Of a stretch of 64,000 bases of DNA, positions 54,924 to 63,958 are shown one piece after another. Source of the stretch: Pseudooceanicola spongiae. Lineage in GTDB: Bacteria; Pseudomonadota; Alphaproteobacteria; Rhodobacterales; Rhodobacteraceae. The first letter of the stretch is position 1. Each line of letters starts with the position of its first letter. The stretch covers positions 2,891,501 to 2,955,500 of the forward strand of contig NZ_CP045201.1 in NCBI RefSeq assembly GCF_014899185.1, given 5' to 3'. Below the pieces are notes generated by a model. It had not been told where the DNA came from, ran no database searches, and saw only the letters and a program-made list of their open reading frames with translations. A program made the position numbers and the translations under genes.

Positions 54924-56183
54924 ATGAAACCAAAGATCCTGTCCACATTGCCCGGCTACAGCCTGTCCGCCTTTCGCGCCGATGCGATTGCGGGCGTCAG
55001 CGTCGCCATGGTCGCCCTGCCGCTGAGCCTTGCGATTGCCATTGCCAGCGGCGCGGACCCGGCCAAGGGGCTGGTGACGGCGATTGTCGCGGGCTTCATG
55101 ATTTCGCTGCTGGGCGGCAGTCGGGTGCAGATCGGCGGGCCGACGGGGGCGTTTATCGTTGTGGTCTATGGGGTTATCGCAGCCCACGGCTATGACGGGC
55201 TGGTGCTGGCGACGCTGATGGCGGGGGTCATTCTGGTCATCGCGGGGCTGCTGCGTGCGGGCAACCTTGTGGCCTATGTGCCCGAGCCGGTGATCAACGG
55301 CTTCACCATCGGCATCGGGGTGATCATCGCCACCTCGCAGCTGAAAGACCTGTTCGGGCTGCGGATGGAGAGCGTTCCGGCGGATTTCTTTCCCAAGATC
55401 GCCGCGATGTGGGCGGCGCGGGGCACGGTGAGCCTTGCCGCTGTGGCGATTGGGCTGGCGGCGATGGTGGGGATCGTCCTGCTGCGCCGGATCTGGCCGA
55501 AGTTTCCAGGGCTGATCGTGGCGGTCGGGCTCGCCTCGGCCGTGGTGGCGCTGGTGGGCTTGCCGGTCGAGACGATCTTTTCGCGCTTCGGCAATCTGCC
55601 GGATCATCTGCCGATGCCGGGGCTGCCCGACATCAGCTGGGCGCGGGTGGCAGAGCTGCTGCCCTCGGCCTTCGTCATTGCGTTTCTGGCGGGGGTCGAG
55701 TCGCTGCTGTCGGCGATGGTCGCGGACCGGATGATCGGCGACAAGCACCGCTCCAACGCCGAAGTCATGGCGCAGGGGGCGGCGAATATCGCCTCGGCGC
55801 TGTTCGGCGGGCTGCCAGCCACGGGGGCGATTGCGCGGACGGCGACGAATGTGCGCGCCGGGGGGCGGACTCCGGTGGCGGGGCTGGTGCATGCGGTGGC
55901 GATTCTGGCGGTGATGATGCTGGCGGCGCCGCTGGCGGGCTACCTCGCGATGCCCGCGCTGGCCGGGCTGCTGATCCTGACCGCCTGGAATATGAGCGAG
56001 CCTGCGAAATGGCGCAGTTACCTCTCCGAGCCGCGCGCCGACCAGCTGCTGCTGGTGCTGACGCTGGTGCTGACGGTACTGGCCGATCTGACGGTGGCCA
56101 TTGGGGTTGGCGTCGCGCTCGGGCTGGCGTTGCGGTTGCGCCGCCGGGGTGACCCGGCGGAGTGGAGTGAACCGAAGCGCTAG
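54924..56183 (+). CDS. SulP-family anion transporter without STAS domain
   Basis: 419 residues, about ten to twelve membrane segments. Family blocks AIAGVSVAMVALPLSLAIAIASG, GGSRVQIGGPTGAFIVVVYG, VPEPVINGFTIGIG and IGDKHRSNAEVMAQGAANI are present. The usual C-terminal cytoplasmic STAS domain is missing (stop soon after the last helix), so it is shorter than the ~550-residue SulP type. Substrate could be sulfate, bicarbonate or another anion. It ends 2 bp from the convergent polA stop. Confidence 0.88.
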   Translation: MKPKILSTLPGYSLSAFRADAIAGVSVAMVALPLSLAIAIASGADPAKGLVTAIVAGFMISLLGGSRVQIGGPTGAFIVVVYGVIAAHGYDGLVLATLMAGVILVIAGLLRAGNLVAYVPEPVINGFTIGIGVIIATSQLKDLFGLRMESVPADFFPKIAAMWAARGTVSLAAVAIGLAAMVGIVLLRRIWPKFPGLIVAVGLASAVVALVGLPVETIFSRFGNLPDHLPMPGLPDISWARVAELLPSAFVIAFLAGVESLLSAMVADRMIGDKHRSNAEVMAQGAANIASALFGGLPATGAIARTATNVRAGGRTPVAGLVHAVAILAVMMLAAPLAGYLAMPALAGLLILTAWNMSEPAKWRSYLSEPRADQLLLVLTLVLTVLADLTVAIGVGVALGLALRLRRRGDPAEWSEPKR

Positions 56184-56185
56184 AT

Positions 56186-58990
56186 CTAGTGGGCTTCGGC
56201 CCAGTTCATACCTTTGCCTGCGTCCACGACCAGCGGCACGTCGATGTGCACGGCCGGGTCGGCGGCGTTTTCCATGATGCGGCGGGCGACCTCGGCGACC
56301 TCGTCCGCGGCGCTTTCCTCAACCTCGAAGACCAGTTCATCGTGGACCTGCAGCAGCATCTTGGCGGGCAGGTTGGCGATGGCCTCGGGCATCCGGATCA
56401 TGGCGCGGCGGATGATGTCGGCGGCGGTGCCTTGGATCGGCGCGTTGATCGCGGCGCGCTTGGCGAAACCGGCGCGGGGACCGGAGGCGGCGATTTCCGG
56501 CGTGTGGATGCGGCGGCCGAACAGCGTCTCGACGTAGAGGTTTTCCTTCGCGAAGGCGGTCGTTTCATCCATGTATTCGCGGATGCCGGGGAACCGCTCG
56601 AAGTAGCGGTCGATGAAGCCCTGCGCCTCGGCCCGCGGAATGCGCAGATTGCGGGCGAGGCCGAAGCCCGAGATGCCGTAAATCACACCGAAGTTGATCG
56701 CCTTGGCCTGACGCCGCACGTCTGGGGTCATCTCGTCCAAGGGCACGCCGAACATCTCGGAGGCGGTGGCGGCGTGAATGTCCTGGCCCTCATGAAAGGC
56801 CTGTTTCAGGGCGTCGATGCCCGCGGTATGGGCGAGGATGCGCAGCTCAATCTGGGAATAGTCGAGCGATAGCAGCACCTTGCCCTCGGGGGCGACGAAG
56901 GCTTCGCGGATGCGGCGGCCTTCCTCGCTGCGCACAGGGATGTTCTGCAGGTTCGGATCGGAGGAGGACAGACGCCCGGTGTTGGCGCCGGTCTGCATGT
57001 AGGAGGTGTGGACGCGCCCGGTCTCGGGGTTGATGTGTTCCTGCAGCGCGTCGGTATAGGTCGACTTCAGCTTGGAGAGCTGGCGCCAGTCGAGGATGCG
57101 GCCCGGCAGGTCATGCTCGGTCGCGAGGTCTTCGAGGATGTCGGCACCAGTGGCATAGGCGCCGGTCTTGCCCTTCTTGCCGCCGGGCAGGGACATCTTT
57201 TCAAACAGGATCTCGCCCAGCTGCTTGGGCGAGCCGACGTTGAACGTCTCGCCCGCGAGTTCGTGAATTTCAGCCTCAAGCGCGGCCATTTTCTGGGAAA
57301 AGGCGTTCGACATGCGCGACAGGGTGTTGCGGTCGACCTGAATGCCGTTGACCTCCATCTGCGCCAGAACGGGCGAGAGGGGGCGTTCCAGCGTCTCGTA
57401 AATGGTCGCGAGGCGTTCGCGGTGCAGGCGGGGTTTCAGCAGCTGCCAGAGGCGCAGGGTGACATCGGCGTCCTCGGCTGCGTATTTGGCGGCCTTGTCG
57501 ATGGCGACACGGTCGAAGGTGATCTGGGACTTGCCGGAGCCAATCAGCTCCTTGATCGGGATCGGGGTGTGGCCCAGGTACCGCTCGGACAGGGCGTCCA
57601 TGCCGTGATTGTGCAGACCGGCGTTCAGGGCGTAGCTGATCAGCATCGTGTCGTCATAGGGGGCGACGGTGACGCCGTAGCGGCGCAGGATCTTGGCGTC
57701 GTATTTCATGTTCTGGCCGATCTTGAGGATCGAGTCGTCCTCAAGCAGCGGCTTCAGCATGTCGAGCGCGGTTTGCAGGGGCATCTGCCCCTCGGCCAGC
57801 GTGTCGGAGGCAAAGAGGCCCTCGCCGCCGTCCTCGGCCTTGTGACCAACGGGGACATAGCAGGCGTGACCGGCGTCGATGCACAGGCAAAAGCCCACCA
57901 GATCGGCGGTCATGTCATCAAGGCCAGTGGTTTCGGTGTCGAGCGCGAGGTGGCCCCGCGCATAGGCACGGTCGATCCAGGTTTGCAGAGCGGCGGCGTC
58001 GGTGACGATCTCATAGGCGCTGTCGTCGATGGCGGGCGCTTCGGGGGCGTCGCTGACGGCGGCGGCGGGGCTCGGCTCGGTGATTTCGGGGGCGTCCTTG
58101 CCCATCTGTTCGGCGACACGGCGCGACAGGGTGCGGAACTCCATCTCAGCCAGGAAGGGCAGCAGGACATCGGGATCGGGGTCGCGCACTTCGAGATCGT
58201 CGAGGGTGAATTCCAGCGGCGTGTTGCAATCGAGCTGGACGAGCTTCTTGGACAGCTCGATCTGGGCGCGGTTGTCGATCAGGCTCTGACGGCGCTTGGG
58301 CTGCTTGATTTCCTCGGCGCGGTCGAGAAGTTCTTCGAGCGAGCCGTATTCGTTGATCAGCAGAGCGGCGGTCTTGATGCCGATGCCGGGCGCACCGGGG
58401 ACGTTATCGACAGCGTCGCCCGCCAGCGCCTGCACGTCGACGACACGGTCGGGTTTGACGCCGAACTTGGCCTCGACCCCTTCGACATCGATGCGCAGGT
58501 TCTTCATGGCGTCGAGCATTTCGACCCCGCCGCCGACCAGCTGCATCAGGTCCTTGTCCGAGGAAATGATGGTGACGCGGCCACCGGCCTCACGCGCTTG
58601 GACTGCGAGGGTGGCGATGATGTCATCGGCCTCATAGCCCGCGATTTCCTTGCAGGCGATGTTGAACGCCTCGGTCGCGCGACGGGTCAGGGGCATCTGC
58701 GGGCGCAGATCCTCGGGCATAGCGTCGCGGTTGGCCTTGTAGAGATCGTAGAGGTCATTGCGGAAGGTGTGGCTGCCCTTGTCGAAGATTACGGCGACAT
58801 GGGTGGGCGCGTCGGGGCCGGTGTTGCCCTCAACATAGCGGTGCAGCATGTTGCAAAAGCCGGCGACGGCGCCGATGGGCACGCCATCGGATTTGCGCGT
58901 CAGCGGCGGCAGGGCGTGGTAGGCGCGAAAGATGAAGGCGGAGCCGTCAATCAGGTGAAGATGGCAGCCGGTGCCGAATTGCGTGGTCAT
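56186..58990 (-). CDS. polA: DNA polymerase I
   Basis: PolA, 934 residues, with all three activities recognisable. The 5'-3' exonuclease is at ~1-300 (HLIDGSAFIFRAYHALPPL, GYEADDIIATLA, SSDKDLMQLV). The 3'-5' proofreading exonuclease starts at ~360 with an intact DTETTGL. The polymerase domain at ~520-934 has DYSQIELRILAH, RRQAKAINFGVIYG and the final LQVHDELVFEV. ATG 58990 has GGAGG 7 nt upstream. Convergent with the SulP gene. Confidence 0.96.
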   Translation of the reverse strand: MTTQFGTGCHLHLIDGSAFIFRAYHALPPLTRKSDGVPIGAVAGFCNMLHRYVEGNTGPDAPTHVAVIFDKGSHTFRNDLYDLYKANRDAMPEDLRPQMPLTRRATEAFNIACKEIAGYEADDIIATLAVQAREAGGRVTIISSDKDLMQLVGGGVEMLDAMKNLRIDVEGVEAKFGVKPDRVVDVQALAGDAVDNVPGAPGIGIKTAALLINEYGSLEELLDRAEEIKQPKRRQSLIDNRAQIELSKKLVQLDCNTPLEFTLDDLEVRDPDPDVLLPFLAEMEFRTLSRRVAEQMGKDAPEITEPSPAAAVSDAPEAPAIDDSAYEIVTDAAALQTWIDRAYARGHLALDTETTGLDDMTADLVGFCLCIDAGHACYVPVGHKAEDGGEGLFASDTLAEGQMPLQTALDMLKPLLEDDSILKIGQNMKYDAKILRRYGVTVAPYDDTMLISYALNAGLHNHGMDALSERYLGHTPIPIKELIGSGKSQITFDRVAIDKAAKYAAEDADVTLRLWQLLKPRLHRERLATIYETLERPLSPVLAQMEVNGIQVDRNTLSRMSNAFSQKMAALEAEIHELAGETFNVGSPKQLGEILFEKMSLPGGKKGKTGAYATGADILEDLATEHDLPGRILDWRQLSKLKSTYTDALQEHINPETGRVHTSYMQTGANTGRLSSSDPNLQNIPVRSEEGRRIREAFVAPEGKVLLSLDYSQIELRILAHTAGIDALKQAFHEGQDIHAATASEMFGVPLDEMTPDVRRQAKAINFGVIYGISGFGLARNLRIPRAEAQGFIDRYFERFPGIREYMDETTAFAKENLYVETLFGRRIHTPEIAASGPRAGFAKRAAINAPIQGTAADIIRRAMIRMPEAIANLPAKMLLQVHDELVFEVEESAADEVAEVARRIMENAADPAVHIDVPLVVDAGKGMNWAEAH

Positions 58991-59140
58991 GTTGCGCCTC
59001 CGAAATGTCAGAGCCCCCGTAATGCCATGAACGGTTCCGCGCCGCCAGCGCACATGCGGCACTGGCGGCGGGGCCCCCATGGTAATCGGCGCGATCGTTC
59101 TTAGGTAGTGTCAGGACATAATTGCGAAAGGAGACTTCCG

Positions 59141-59911
59141 ATGACTGGACAATCCTATGCAGGCAAGACCGTCCTGATCACCGGCGCCAATGGCGCGATC
59201 GGCACGGCAACAGCGAAGATGATGGCGGACCGGGGGGCAGAAATCTTTGCCGTCGATATTCCCGGCACCGACTGGAAGGCCTTCCGTCAGGCGGTGGGGC
59301 ACGGCGACCGCGTCGACACCACGGAGGCGGATGTGACCCGTGAGACGGATGTGAAGGACTATGTGATCAAGGCCAAGACGCGCTTTGGCAAGATCGACGT
59401 GTTCTTCAACAACGCCGGGATCGAGGGGAAATACCAAGAGCTCCCCGATCTGGATATCGAGAACCTGGAGAGCGTCTTCAACGTCAACGTGAAGGGCGTG
59501 GTGATGGGGCTGAAGTACGTGCTGCCGCTGATGTATGCCGCCGGCAAAGGCGCGGTGGTGAATGCGTCTTCGGTTGCGGGCTTGGGCGGATCGCCGGGGC
59601 TGACCCCTTATATCATGTCCAAACATGCCATTCTGGGGGTGACCCGGACGGCCGCGCTGGAAGCCGCTGCCAAGGGGGTGCGGGTGAATTGCGTCAATCC
59701 GGGGCCGATTGATGGGCGGATGATGGATTCGATCAACGACGGTCAGGGCGGCCAGCAGAAGATGCATGACGCCACGGCGGCGGCGATCCCGATGCAACGG
59801 TTCGGCACGCCGGAGGAAGTCGCCGGGTTGGTGGCGTTCCTCGGATCGGACGACGCGGGGTATTGCAACGGTGGGTTTTATACCGTGGACGGGGCGATGA
59901 CGGCAGCCTGA
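59141..59911 (+). CDS. short-chain dehydrogenase/reductase
   Basis: 256-residue classical SDR: glycine motif TGANGAIGTA, NNAG, the catalytic serine in NASSVAG, YIMSK (Tyr-x-x-x-Lys) and the C-terminal GGFYTVDGAMTAA. AAAGGAG stands before ATG 59141. It resembles 3-oxoacyl-ACP reductase/glucose-dehydrogenase-like SDRs; the substrate is not determinable. A repeat copy and a strong terminator follow. Confidence 0.88.
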   Translation: MTGQSYAGKTVLITGANGAIGTATAKMMADRGAEIFAVDIPGTDWKAFRQAVGHGDRVDTTEADVTRETDVKDYVIKAKTRFGKIDVFFNNAGIEGKYQELPDLDIENLESVFNVNVKGVVMGLKYVLPLMYAAGKGAVVNASSVAGLGGSPGLTPYIMSKHAILGVTRTAALEAAAKGVRVNCVNPGPIDGRMMDSINDGQGGQQKMHDATAAAIPMQRFGTPEEVAGLVAFLGSDDAGYCNGGFYTVDGAMTAA

Positions 59912-59916
59912 GAAGA

Positions 59917-59967
59917 GGGGGCTCTGCCCCCGCCTTCGGCGCCCCCGAAGTATTTACGGCAAGATGA
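59917..59967 (-). repeat. dispersed hairpin repeat, copy 6 (3' of the SDR gene)
   Basis: GGGGGC TCT GCCCCC hairpin, a GCCTTCGGC inner arm, then CCCCCGAAGTATTT and GCAAGATGA: a full-length copy immediately after the stop, hairpin nearest the gene. Confidence 0.8.
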
Positions 59968-59970
59968 GAG

Positions 59971-60001
59971 AGCGCGCCTGTGCGGAACGGGCGCGCTTTT
60001 T
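59971..60001 (+). terminator. intrinsic terminator after the SDR gene
   Basis: AGCGCGCC / GGCGCGCT stem, 11-nt loop, followed by TTTTT: a canonical intrinsic terminator directly downstream of repeat copy 6. Confidence 0.85.
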
Positions 60002-60006
60002 CGTGT

Positions 60007-60198
60007 TTAGTGGCTTGCGGCGTCGGGGGTCCCGTGGCCCTTGAGCACGTATTTCGCGTCGCAGTAGCCGCATTCGACGAACCCGGTGTCGTCGGGAATG
60101 GTCAGCCAGACGCGCGGGTGGCCGAGCGCCCCTTCGCCGCCATCGCAGGCGATCTTGTGGCTTTCGACGATCCTGGTTTCCGGTGCTTCGATCGGCAT
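60007..60198 (-). CDS. zinc-finger domain protein (zf-CHCC, NDUFS6-like)
   Basis: 63 residues: [21 protein letters not shown] and [13 protein letters not shown] carry the Cys-His-Cys-Cys zinc ligands of the zf-CHCC family, the bacterial relative of the NDUFS6 accessory subunit of complex I. AAAGGGA is 6 nt before ATG 60198. Role in alphaproteobacteria is not established beyond that kinship. Downstream on the same strand as the HIT protein. Confidence 0.82.
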   Translation of the reverse strand: MPIEAPETRIVESHKIACDGGEGALGHPRVWLTIPDDTGFVECGYCDAKYVLKGHGTPDAASH

Positions 60199-60280
60199 GG
60201 GCTGTCCCTTTGCATATGGCTGTGCTGGTTCGGAATTACCGCGAAACCGCCTTGACTGGCAAGCGGTGAGGCGGGGGTGC

Positions 60281-60655
60281 TCAGGCTTCTGGGGCGACCA
60301 TGCGGCCCATGGTGCGTCCGGCGAGGATATGCAGGTGGAAATGCGGCACCTCCTGGACACCATGGGGACCGGCGTTGGAGATATAGCGCGCGCCATTGTC
60401 CTGGGTGATGCCGGCCCCGGCGCAGATTTTCGCCACGGTGCGGGTGAAATCGAGAATCTCGGCGTCCGAGGCCTCAGCCGCGAAATGCTCGTAGGTCACG
60501 TAAGCGCCCTTGGGGATCACCAGCACATGGGTCGGGGCCTGTGGGTGGATATCGGCGAAGGCCAGCGTGTGGTCGGTTTCGATCACGGTGTTGTTGGGGA
60601 TTTCGCCGCGCAGGATTTTGGCGAAGATATTCTGGTCGTCGTAGGAATAGGGCAA
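60281..60655 (-). CDS. HIT-family (HINT-like) nucleotide-binding protein
   Basis: 124-residue histidine-triad protein: [33 protein letters not shown] and the triad HFHLHIL (HxHxH). HINT-type enzymes hydrolyse phosphoramidates of AMP and bind nucleotides. 27 nt after the glycosyltransferase gene on the same strand. Confidence 0.9.
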   Translation of the reverse strand: MPYSYDDQNIFAKILRGEIPNNTVIETDHTLAFADIHPQAPTHVLVIPKGAYVTYEHFAAEASDAEILDFTRTVAKICAGAGITQDNGARYISNAGPHGVQEVPHFHLHILAGRTMGRMVAPEA

Positions 60656-60682
60656 GGTTTACCTCAGCTTGGCAAGAGAGAC

Positions 60683-62260
60683 TCAGTCGGTGAACAGATG
60701 GTCGAGGGCGACGATATCATGGGCGGCGCTGTCTGACACGCCAAGGAAACGGGCAACCGCGGGGGCATTTTCCGCCGGTGTCTGGTGCTGGCGGATGCGA
60801 TAGAGGTTCTCGAAGTCGCTGTCGCGGATCTGGTCGGCCTCAAACGTCATATCGTGGCGGATGGTCGGCAACAGCCGCTCCAGCACCTCGGGCGGGGTGC
60901 GATCCCCGGCGAGGCCGACGCGCCGGGCATGGCCGCTGAGGTAGTCGTCGGTAAAGTCACACTCGATCTCGAGCAGGCGGGTCTGGGCGCGGTCACTGCA
61001 GAAGTCGTGCAGCAGGTCGAGGCCGGAGGGGTCCATGCAGACCACCATGCGGTCGGTCTTGTGGTAGTCGAACAGCATCCGCATCAGGGCGCGGCGGTGG
61101 CGGGTGCGCTTTTCCAGGTTGGTCTGGATGCCGCCGAGGTCAGGCAGCGGTGTGTGGCCTTCGTGAAACAGGTAGTCGACGCAGTGGAGGCCGGTGATCT
61201 GGCGGATCTGTTCGACCAGCCGCTTGGCGACGTGCCACTTCTTGCAGATGACGATCATCAGCTCGCGTTCGCGCCCGAGCGAGCTTTCGGTTTCCCAGAA
61301 GCGGGTGACAAAGCGGCGACCCACCCGGCCGCGCCCGGAGAGGAACTGGAACAGCGAGCGCCCCTCGTTCGAGATCTGGAAGCTGACGCCGCGCGCCGCG
61401 TAGAGCTGGCCCAGACGGCGCTTCATCTCATGCGCCTCAAGGCTGATCTTGCGCGCAAAGAGGTAATCCTGGCTGAGCAGCAGGTCGTAGTGATCGTTGT
61501 AGAAGGTCACCGGCATGCCGTAATCGGTGAACAGCAGGAAGGTCAGAGAGCGGGCGCTGATCTCGGTTTCCGGCACGAGGTGGCGCACGAGGGTCTGGAA
61601 GAAGGTCTCGTCCGGGATCCAGGTGGTGCGGAAAAAGCGCATCACGTCGCGGCGGCTGTCGCAGAAGCCGAGGATCGCCTCGATCGTGCGGCGGCGCAGG
61701 CACCACCACTGAGAGCCGATCTGGATCTGCAGATCCTGCGGAATGGCGCGGGTCAGCCCGAAGCGCCTCTGCAGGTCGATGGATTTGTAGAACAGCCGCT
61801 TGTTCTGGCGTTCGTTGAAGAGGTGGCGATAGATCAGCCGCTCCTCCCGGATGCCGGTCTTGATCCAGCCAGAGCTGTGGAAATCGAAGCTCTCGATATA
61901 ATCCACCTCGTCGCGGTCGAGGAAATCATGGGCGTATTCGGCGGATTTGATCGCCATGCAGTCGCCCGAAAGCATGTAGAAATGCGTCGCGCGCGGAAAG
62001 TCCGCGACAGCCGCCTGCACCGCGTAGAGCGTCGCCTGCACCAGGCTCCATTCCCCCCAGCCGCATTTGGCGCGCTTGTGGGAAAACGTGACGCGGGGGT
62101 TGTCACGCAGGGCTTCACGGATGCGCTGGTAGTCGGCGGGGCGGGCGCGGGCGTCGAAATGGATCGCCATGTAATCGCCGACAGCCGTCAGTCTTTGCGC
62201 CTGCTCGATGATCCCCTCAGGATCCTTGTGGCACAGCAATATGAATGCAATGGTCGCCAT
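60683..62260 (-). CDS. branching glycosyltransferase-like protein (Core-2/I-branching-type with C-terminal DUF)
   Basis: 525 residues. The N-terminal ~260 residues resemble GT14-type beta-1,6-N-acetylglucosaminyltransferases: FILLCHKDPEG, IHFDARARPADY, FYMLSGDCMAIKSA, IQIGSQWWCLRRRTIEAIL and WIPDETFFQTLVRH. The C-terminal half (from ~280) is an uncharacterised domain seen in alphaproteobacterial homologues, with basic and aromatic content but no obvious motif. No signal peptide is visible; cytoplasmic or membrane-associated. Divergent from a sulfotransferase gene, suggesting a sulfated surface glycan. Confidence 0.72.
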   Translation of the reverse strand: MATIAFILLCHKDPEGIIEQAQRLTAVGDYMAIHFDARARPADYQRIREALRDNPRVTFSHKRAKCGWGEWSLVQATLYAVQAAVADFPRATHFYMLSGDCMAIKSAEYAHDFLDRDEVDYIESFDFHSSGWIKTGIREERLIYRHLFNERQNKRLFYKSIDLQRRFGLTRAIPQDLQIQIGSQWWCLRRRTIEAILGFCDSRRDVMRFFRTTWIPDETFFQTLVRHLVPETEISARSLTFLLFTDYGMPVTFYNDHYDLLLSQDYLFARKISLEAHEMKRRLGQLYAARGVSFQISNEGRSLFQFLSGRGRVGRRFVTRFWETESSLGRERELMIVICKKWHVAKRLVEQIRQITGLHCVDYLFHEGHTPLPDLGGIQTNLEKRTRHRRALMRMLFDYHKTDRMVVCMDPSGLDLLHDFCSDRAQTRLLEIECDFTDDYLSGHARRVGLAGDRTPPEVLERLLPTIRHDMTFEADQIRDSDFENLYRIRQHQTPAENAPAVARFLGVSDSAAHDIVALDHLFTD

Positions 62261-62403
62261 TGGCGAAACGTTAAGCCTTTCGGATGCATCAGTGTTGCTT
62301 AGGTTATGCGGCAACATGTCTTGATAAAACAGGCTTTGTTTGGCTTTTGCTGCACTATCGTCAGAGGCGCCAGTTCAGGCAGAGGGATCGGAGACCGGAC
62401 AGG
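62261..62403. other. divergent promoter region of the glycosyltransferase and sulfotransferase genes
   Basis: 143 bp shared between the two divergent starts, moderately AT-rich in its centre near 62320. No clear promoter box or repeat was assigned. Confidence 0.4.
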
Positions 62404-63222
62404 ATGGGATTTCCCGGAACGTGGATGACGGAAAGCGAAAGCGTGGTCTATCGGGTGGTGCCGAAATGCGCCTGCTCGACCATCGGTCAGATTCTGTATT
62501 ACTCGGATCACGGGCAGTTCTTTGACGGAGATATCCACGATGCCAAGGCCGGTCTGCACAAGTGGTCGCTGGAGGCCAGTCAGCCGCTGATCGAGGCCAA
62601 TGCGAAGGCCCACAAGAGCTATGCCTTCACCTGCGTGCGCAATCCCTACACCCGCATCCTGTCGTCATTTTTCGACAAGATCTGCGGCATTCAGCGCAAT
62701 GGCAGCCGCTATCGCGGCAATCTGGTGCCGATGCTGATCCAGAAGTACGGGATCGAGGTTGGCGGCGCCGATGGCACCGAAGAGTTCGACCAGATCGCCA
62801 GTTTCCGCCGCTTTCTGCTATTTGCCCGCGACAGCATCCGCTGGCGTCGCCCAATGGAGCCGGACATCCACTGGTCGGCCATGTCGGGGCATGTCTCGAC
62901 CTATATCGTCAATGGCGGGCGCTATGACGCGATCTTCTGGACCGAGGCGTTCAACGACGGGCTGGGCAAGGTGCTGACGCAGATCGAGACGCCACATCCC
63001 GTCGATCTGGCGACGATCCCGCGGTTCAACGAGAGCGAAGGGCACGGGCCGAAGCGGTTGCATCCCGTTGAGGATTACTTCGACGATCTGTCGATGCACC
63101 TGGTCTACGAGATCTACAAACGCGATTTCGACATGTTCAAATACGATGCCCGCGACCCGTCCAACAAGATGCCGGTGGGCGAGATTGATCTGAACGAAGT
63201 GCACGCGAAACTGGGGGAATAG
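62404..63222 (+). CDS. sulfotransferase family protein
   Basis: 272 residues of the sulfotransferase-2-like type. The PAPS phosphosulfate loop is VPKCACSTIGQIL, the 3'-phosphate-binding part is RNPYTRILSSFF, followed by a helical region and a C-terminal acidic tail. It would transfer sulfate from PAPS to a glycan hydroxyl. ATG 62404 (MGFPGTWMTES) has GGAGA about 15 nt upstream. Paired with the divergent glycosyltransferase. Confidence 0.82.
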   Translation: MGFPGTWMTESESVVYRVVPKCACSTIGQILYYSDHGQFFDGDIHDAKAGLHKWSLEASQPLIEANAKAHKSYAFTCVRNPYTRILSSFFDKICGIQRNGSRYRGNLVPMLIQKYGIEVGGADGTEEFDQIASFRRFLLFARDSIRWRRPMEPDIHWSAMSGHVSTYIVNGGRYDAIFWTEAFNDGLGKVLTQIETPHPVDLATIPRFNESEGHGPKRLHPVEDYFDDLSMHLVYEIYKRDFDMFKYDARDPSNKMPVGEIDLNEVHAKLGE

Positions 63223-63244
63223 TCTCCCTTTGTTGTCGGCGCCT

Positions 63245-63742
63245 CTATAGACGCAAAATGTAGAAGAAATCGTCCGTCGGCTGGCCGTTGATCCGCACGC
63301 TGTCCGGGTGGGTCGCGATGCGCTCGAAGCCCTGTCGTTCATAGAAGGCGATGGCGCGGGCGTTTTCTGTATCGACGTAGAGCTCCAGCCGGACGAGGCC
63401 GTCTGACCTAGCCTGTGCAATCACCCCAGCCATCAGGATCTGTGCGGCGCCAGAGCCTTGGGCGCGGGCGGTGACGAAGAATGGCCCGATCTCGGCCCGG
63501 TGGCGGGTCCGCGCAAACGGGTTCCTGTGATAGCCGCAAAAGCCGATCAACACATCATCGGCGAAAACGCCGCGATAGCTCTGCCCGGCCAGCCTTGCCC
63601 GGAGCCACTCTGGCGTGGCAGCCGCCGCTTCCTCGGGCGTCACCAGAAAGCCCTTCGGGAAATCGCGCGCGCCCTCCATCCGCAGGGCCTGCCACGGTTC
63701 CGCATGGTCAGGCGTCAGCATCTTGTAGATGAAATCAGGCAT
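63245..63742 (-). CDS. GNAT-family N-acetyltransferase
   Basis: 165 residues. The acetyl-CoA-binding motif A is ARAQGSGAAQILM (Q-x-x-G-x-G/A), with VRLELYVDTENARAIAFYERQGF as motif B. The N-terminus is MPDFIYKMLTPDHAEPWQAL. Substrate unknown. Convergent with the sulfotransferase gene, 22 bp apart. Confidence 0.85.
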   Translation of the reverse strand: MPDFIYKMLTPDHAEPWQALRMEGARDFPKGFLVTPEEAAAATPEWLRARLAGQSYRGVFADDVLIGFCGYHRNPFARTRHRAEIGPFFVTARAQGSGAAQILMAGVIAQARSDGLVRLELYVDTENARAIAFYERQGFERIATHPDSVRINGQPTDDFFYILRL

Positions 63743-63828
63743 CGGCGTCCCCTCAGCTGGTCCATGGTGGCAGCCTACATATCCCCGACCCGGACGCCAG
63801 TGGGTCTGATTGCAGACCGCTGGGCCGC

Positions 63829-63858
63829 AAAAAAAGCCCTACCGCAAGCGGCAGGGCT
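63829..63858 (-). terminator. intrinsic terminator for the right-edge minus-strand gene
   Basis: On the minus strand AGCCCTGCCGC loops back to GCGGTAGGGCT (one mismatch), followed by TTTTTTT. It lies about 100 bp after the stop codon at 63959. Confidence 0.85.
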
Positions 63859-63910
63859 CAGGTGCGCACCCTGCGAAACGCAGTGGTACAGGCGGCTCTT
63901 GTTTGGGGGG

Positions 63911-63942
63911 TGCCCTGCGCGGGACGAGTCGGGCGCAGGGCA
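63911..63942 (-). other. 10-bp stem-loop in the 3' untranslated region
   Basis: TGCCCTGCGC and GCGCAGGGCA form a perfect 10-bp stem around a 12-nt loop, between the right-edge gene stop and its terminator. It could be an mRNA-stabilising element or a small RNA 3' part. Confidence 0.5.
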
Positions 63943-63958
63943 AATCTCAGGGGGTGGC

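Noticed and set aside
57008-59104. 698-codon plus-strand frame across polA
   Set aside because: Antisense to a fully conserved polA; composition is His/Gln/Val-rich repeat-like translation with no recognisable domain.
60785-62302. 505-codon plus-strand frame opposite the glycosyltransferase gene
   Set aside because: The minus strand encodes the conserved protein; the plus frame has no family features.
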